In this document: positions 44,638-47,210 of the stretch, piece by piece
Position numbering within the stretch: position 1 is the stretch's first letter
Layout: each line of letters begins with the position of its first letter
Assembly (NCBI RefSeq): GCF_009765775.1
Contig: NZ_LMUU01000140.1
Coordinates: forward strand, 39,996 to 87,205
From: Beijerinckia sp. L45
GTDB taxonomy: Bacteria > Pseudomonadota > Alphaproteobacteria > Rhizobiales > Beijerinckiaceae
DNA: 47,210 nucleotides
Reading direction: 5' to 3'
The notes under the pieces: generated by a model
Seen by the model: the letters and a program-made list of their open reading frames with translations, nothing else
Database searches by the model: none
Told to the model about the DNA's origin: nothing
Program-made: the position numbers and the translations under genes

Positions 44638-44990
44638 AATCGATCGTTCTCGCCGCTGCGTTTGTTTTGAGCGCCTCGTCCATCGCCGGCGCAGCCGACG
44701 ATGCTGGGCTCGTCAACGACTATCCGACCGCGGCGCGCGCCGACTATGTGCTGGGCTGTATGGCCACCAACAATCAGACCCGCCAGGCGCTGGACAACTG
44801 CTCCTGCTCGGTCGACGTCATCGCGTCGATCCTGCCCTATGATAAATACGTCGAGGCCGAAACGGTTCTGTCGGTGCGCCAGGGGGTCGGCGCGCAATCC
44901 CGCGCCTTCAACGCCACCAAGTCGTTCGACGACATGGTCGCCAACCTGCGCCGCGCGCAGGCCGAAGCGGAGATCCGCTGTTTTCATTAA
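44634..44990 (+). CDS. Secreted hypothetical protein with cysteine motif in the pqq operon
   Basis: The product has 118 residues: signal peptide [20 protein letters not shown], then a helical domain with LGCMATNNQTRQALDNCSCS and a last cysteine in EIRCFH. Four cysteines (about 43, 57, 59, 116) could make two disulfides. The start ATG overlaps the previous stop (ATGA), and no gene follows on this strand. It is the end of the pqqA2-pqqBCDE operon. Similar proteins accompany methanol oxidation genes in my impression, but no function is known. Confidence 0.72.
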   Translation: MKSIVLAAAFVLSASSIAGAADDAGLVNDYPTAARADYVLGCMATNNQTRQALDNCSCSVDVIASILPYDKYVEAETVLSVRQGVGAQSRAFNATKSFDDMVANLRRAQAEAEIRCFH

Positions 44991-45015
44991 GGGGGGCGTG
45001 AGCCAGAAATTTGCT

Positions 45016-45247
45016 CGTCATTCCGGGGCGGCGTAGCCGACCCGGAACCGGTGTGCATTTGCCTTACAGCGCTTTCCGCTTTGGTGGAATCACCAAAGCG
45101 ATTAGAAATCGCTCGCTTCTCAAAAAGTTAGAGCATTTTCTCAATCACAAAAGTCTGCAACTTTTGTGGAAACCGCTCTAGCGCATCTCGCTCGATAGAT
45201 CGAAGCGTCGGTTCCGGGTTCACGCCTTCGGCGCGCCCCGGAATGAC
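45016..45247. repeat. Palindromic intergenic element, copy C, with a nested hairpin insertion
   Basis: The outer termini CGTCATTCCGG and CCGGAATGACG and the inner CCCGGAACCGGTGT are the same as in copy A (30590). The middle is interrupted by about 118 bp (45066-45183) with two perfect hairpins: CGCTTTGGTG/CACCAAAGCG with GAAT loop (45077-45100) and CACAAAAGT/ACTTTTGTG with CTGCA loop (45146-45168). The insert is AT-rich and bounded by AGCGC and GCGC. It occupies the 303 bp between the convergent pqq and xox operons. Confidence 0.75.
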
Positions 45248-45293
45248 GCCGTTTGGGACGCTCAGCTAGCGGCGCTTCAGATCGCAGAAAACG

Positions 45294-46154
45294 TTACGGC
45301 GCCACGACCTTGCCCGCGCCGTCGAGCAGCGGCACGTTATACTCCGCCAAAACCTTGTTGAAGTCGCCCTGCCGCTTGCGGATGACGCCTTCCAGCTTGT
45401 GCTTCCAGTCGGGCTCGTCGTGGCGGATGCCGAAGGTGATGCGATAGCTGTAGTCCGGCTCATCGCCCTGCTTGAGCAAGGGCGTCATCACCAGATCCCC
45501 GCCGGCTTTCTTGACGTCGTAGCCGGCCAAAGGGCCCCAGACGACGGCGGCATCGATCGTCTTCGCCTTGAGATCGGCGAACATGTCCGCGAGCGGCGTC
45601 TCGAAGCGATGGTCGACGATCAAAGGATAGACCTTCGCGTCGCCCATCAACCCTTTGGCGAGCAACAGATCGACGGGCGGCGTCGCGGCGAACACCCCGA
45701 TATGCCGGCCTTTAAGTTTTGGATCCGACAAGGTCGTGACATCGCCGACCGGGCTGCCCTTTGGCGTCACCAGAACATAGGTCGAGCGATAGTAGGGGTT
45801 GGTGTGCTGGACGATCTCGGCGCCCGCGGCGTAGCCGATGACGAGGTCGCAGAGATCGCTCTGCAGCGTGTTGCGGATGAAGCCCGGCCCCGACGGCGCC
45901 CAGAAATAACGCAGCGGCAATTTTAGCTCGTCGGCGACGATGGTGGCGATCTTATTTTCGAACCCGTCGCCCTTGCGATCGCTGAACGGCATGTTGGACG
46001 GGTCGCCGCACACGCGAAGCGCCGTGCGCGACACCATATCCGGCACCGTCTGGGCAAACACCGGGTTCGCGGCCGCAAGGGCGGCCGTGACCCCGAGTAT
46101 CGCGGCTCTGACGATCACGTCAGAACCCAACGCAAGCCGTCTCCGCATCGGCAT
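45294..46154 (-). CDS. xoxJ: XoxJ, periplasmic solute-binding-like protein of the XoxF system
   Basis: The product has 286 residues with an Arg-rich signal peptide ending VFAQ (residue 35). The mature protein has the MxaJ/XoxJ fold of periplasmic binding proteins: ALRVCGDPSNMPFSDRKGDG, FWAPSGPGFIRNTLQSDLCD and AAVVWGPLAGYDVKKAGGDL. It is thought to help activate or assemble the XoxF dehydrogenase. The ATG at 46154 overlaps xoxG by 35 bp; an ATG at 46148 is equally likely and a GTG at 46118 would remove the overlap. It is the last gene of xoxF-xoxG-xoxJ. Confidence 0.92.
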   Translation of the reverse strand: MPMRRRLALGSDVIVRAAILGVTAALAAANPVFAQTVPDMVSRTALRVCGDPSNMPFSDRKGDGFENKIATIVADELKLPLRYFWAPSGPGFIRNTLQSDLCDLVIGYAAGAEIVQHTNPYYRSTYVLVTPKGSPVGDVTTLSDPKLKGRHIGVFAATPPVDLLLAKGLMGDAKVYPLIVDHRFETPLADMFADLKAKTIDAAVVWGPLAGYDVKKAGGDLVMTPLLKQGDEPDYSYRITFGIRHDEPDWKHKLEGVIRKRQGDFNKVLAEYNVPLLDGAGKVVAP

Positions 46155-46725
46155 AGACCTTTGGCTTCGGCGTATGTTTTTCCGGCCGCGCCCGGTCGAG
46201 ATCGCCGTTGCCGCGCGCGCGCAGGTACACGTAGATGTCGTTGATGTAGCACATCACGTTCTTGTTGTTGCCGAACGACGGCATCACGTTGTTCTGCGAC
46301 GTCGTCACGTTCTGGCGCCCGGCGGCGACGGTGCCGAGAAAATCGGCGTAGCTCATATTCTGTAGCGAATCCTTCAACGCCGGCGCGTAGCTCGAGCCCA
46401 TTCCGTCCGGACCATGGCAGACGTGGCATTCCGAATGGTAGCGGCGGTAGCCGGAGAAGCTGAACCAGTCGAGCGTGCCGTCATTGTTGATGTGGTCGGT
46501 GGGATTGCCGTCCTTGTCGACCCACATGCCGTTTTCGTCCATGCTGACGGCCTTGCCGTTCGGCTTGAAGTTCGGATCCGCGGGGGCCGGCGCAGCAGCG
46601 GCCTCGGCCGGTTTCGCCGCGGGGGCCTTATCGTCCGCGCGCACATTCGATGCGCCGACCATGAGCATTCCAACCAGAACCATACCCGTCACACCACGGG
46701 CCACCACACGCGATCTATCAACCAC
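46120..46725 (-). CDS. xoxG: XoxG, cytochrome c (electron acceptor of XoxF)
   Basis: A periplasmic c-type cytochrome. The heme site is CHVCH (residues 100-104 from the chosen start) with the distal methionine in NVMPSFG. Typical XoxG features are MDENGMWVDKDGNPTDHINN, YRRYHSECHVCHGPDGMGSS and VMCYINDIYVYLRARG. I chose the GTG at 46725, which follows GAGGAAG by 4 bp and gives a signal peptide ending VRA (201 residues); the frame is open to 46788. It lies between xoxF and xoxJ and takes electrons from the PQQ of XoxF. Confidence 0.93.
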   Translation of the reverse strand: MVDRSRVVARGVTGMVLVGMLMVGASNVRADDKAPAAKPAEAAAAPAPADPNFKPNGKAVSMDENGMWVDKDGNPTDHINNDGTLDWFSFSGYRRYHSECHVCHGPDGMGSSYAPALKDSLQNMSYADFLGTVAAGRQNVTTSQNNVMPSFGNNKNVMCYINDIYVYLRARGNGDLDRARPEKHTPKPKVYADAETACVGF

Positions 46726-46791
46726 AGCGCTTCCTCTATGCATCGCTTCGAAGATGAGCGACGCTTTTCTTTGTTGGTCTTTTAACACACG

Positions 46792-46820
46792 AAAAAACCA
46801 GCGCGCTAGATGCGCGCTGG
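46792..46820 (-). terminator. Strong hairpin terminator between xoxF and xoxG
   Basis: On the minus strand CCAGCGCGC (46820-46812) pairs with GCGCGCTGG (46806-46798) around a five-base loop, followed by six T. It lies 29 bp after the xoxF stop and 67 bp before xoxG. It would make most transcripts monocistronic for xoxF and let some read through to xoxGJ. Confidence 0.88.
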
Positions 46821-46848
46821 CTCCTAAGATGTTTGTTACTAAACGATC

Positions 46849-47210
46849 TTAGTTGGTCGGCAGCGTGAACACCGTCAACGACCCACCGAGCGCGGTGTAG
46901 TTGTTGAGGGCGGCGTAGCCACCGACGGCACCGAGACCGGCGTTCGGATCGGTCAGACCAGCGGCGAGACCGATACCGGCCCAACCACCGACGCCCGAGA
47001 GGACCGCAACGTATTGCTTGCCCTTGTGGCCGTAGGTCATGACGTTACCGATGATGCCCGACGGGGTCTTGAAGCGGAACAGCTCCTTACCCGTCTTGGA
47101 GTCGACGGCCTTCAGATAGCCTTCCAGCGTGCCGTAGAACACGACGTCGCCAGCGGTGGCGAGAGCACCCGACCAGACCGAGAACTGCTCCGGATCCGAC
47201 CAGACGATCT
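46849..47210 (-). CDS. xoxF: XoxF, lanthanide-dependent methanol dehydrogenase, C-terminal part (partial)
   Basis: The last 120 residues of a PQQ-dependent alcohol dehydrogenase beta-propeller; the start is beyond the window. The stretch [20 protein letters not shown], then [20 protein letters not shown] and [20 protein letters not shown] are characteristic of XoxF, of the XoxF5 type by resemblance. The residues that bind PQQ and the lanthanide (including the diagnostic extra aspartate) are upstream and cannot be checked here; identity rests on the C-terminus and on xoxG and xoxJ next to it. The enzyme oxidises methanol in the periplasm. Confidence 0.93.
   Translation of the reverse strand, partial: IVWSDPEQFSVWSGALATAGDVVFYGTLEGYLKAVDSKTGKELFRFKTPSGIIGNVMTYGHKGKQYVAVLSGVGGWAGIGLAAGLTDPNAGLGAVGGYAALNNYTALGGSLTVFTLPTN

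Noticed and set aside
45066-45183. Possible small RNA gene from the two hairpins
   Set aside because: The segment interrupts a repeat element and has hairpins typical of a mobile insert; no promoter or T-tract supports an RNA gene.

Overview
The window is GC-rich with dense, often overlapping genes, and looks like a chromosomal stretch of a methylotrophic alphaproteobacterium of the order Hyphomicrobiales (Beijerinckiaceae or Hyphomicrobiaceae-like). The reasons are a xoxF-xoxG-xoxJ lanthanide methanol dehydrogenase operon, a pqqA-pqqBCDE operon, a DivL homologue with tyrosine in the H-box, a TsaE-AmgK fusion next to MurU, and an EcfG-type general stress promoter. pqqC and pqqD are separate genes, unlike the fused pqqC/D I recall from Methylobacterium extorquens. 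No tRNA, rRNA, CRISPR array or complete insertion sequence was seen.

Layout. 1-13 kb is mixed housekeeping and accessory content: a partial mannose-1-phosphate guanylyltransferase, prfC, a LysR/SDR divergent pair, a BTLCP cysteine protease, an MDR oxidoreductase divergent from MarR plus a hydrolase, and an RND efflux pump with its adaptor. 13-20 kb holds csbD behind an EcfG promoter, then a polysaccharide export and glycosyltransferase locus (Wzm/Wzt-like ABC transporter, an LptF/G-family permease, a GT-A glycosyltransferase and two tandem GT2 paralogues), then ahcY. 21-25 kb is an accessory patch: a decayed LysR gene, a GlxA-type AraC regulator, an SDR bracketed by two copies of a 17-bp element, a 53-residue unknown ORF, and a tautomerase that keeps all six catalytic positions of cis-3-chloroacrylate dehalogenase. 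25.6-30.6 kb is conserved core: divL, tsaE-amgK and murU.

30.7-47.2 kb is a PQQ/lanthanide methanol-oxidation island. It contains a DUF3280-type secreted protein, a PQQ-associated ABC system (binding protein, YVTN beta-propeller, ATPase, permease, comparable to Pseudomonas PedA1A2BC) with two secreted proteins of unknown function, a lanmodulin-like EF-hand protein, two small cysteine-containing proteins, an OmpR-type two-component system, two pqqA genes encoding the same peptide, pqqBCDE with two further secreted proteins overlapping in the same operon, and finally xoxJ, xoxG and the 3' end of xoxF on the other strand. Together these would make the cofactor, handle the metal, export the enzyme system and pass electrons from XoxF to cytochrome XoxG.

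The most notable signals are: the lanmodulin-like protein that keeps the 12/13/12 spacing of the four EF-hands but lacks every position-2 proline and has degenerate EF3 and EF4; the duplicated pqqA with a duplicated promoter (TTGCYA, 17-nt spacer, CATATG), a similar arrangement being found before the lanmodulin-like gene and one small cysteine gene; the terminator that makes the first pqqA monocistronic; and the unknown secreted proteins embedded in the PQQ operons. Three copies of a palindromic intergenic element, one carrying a nested hairpin insertion, separate the blocks of the island.
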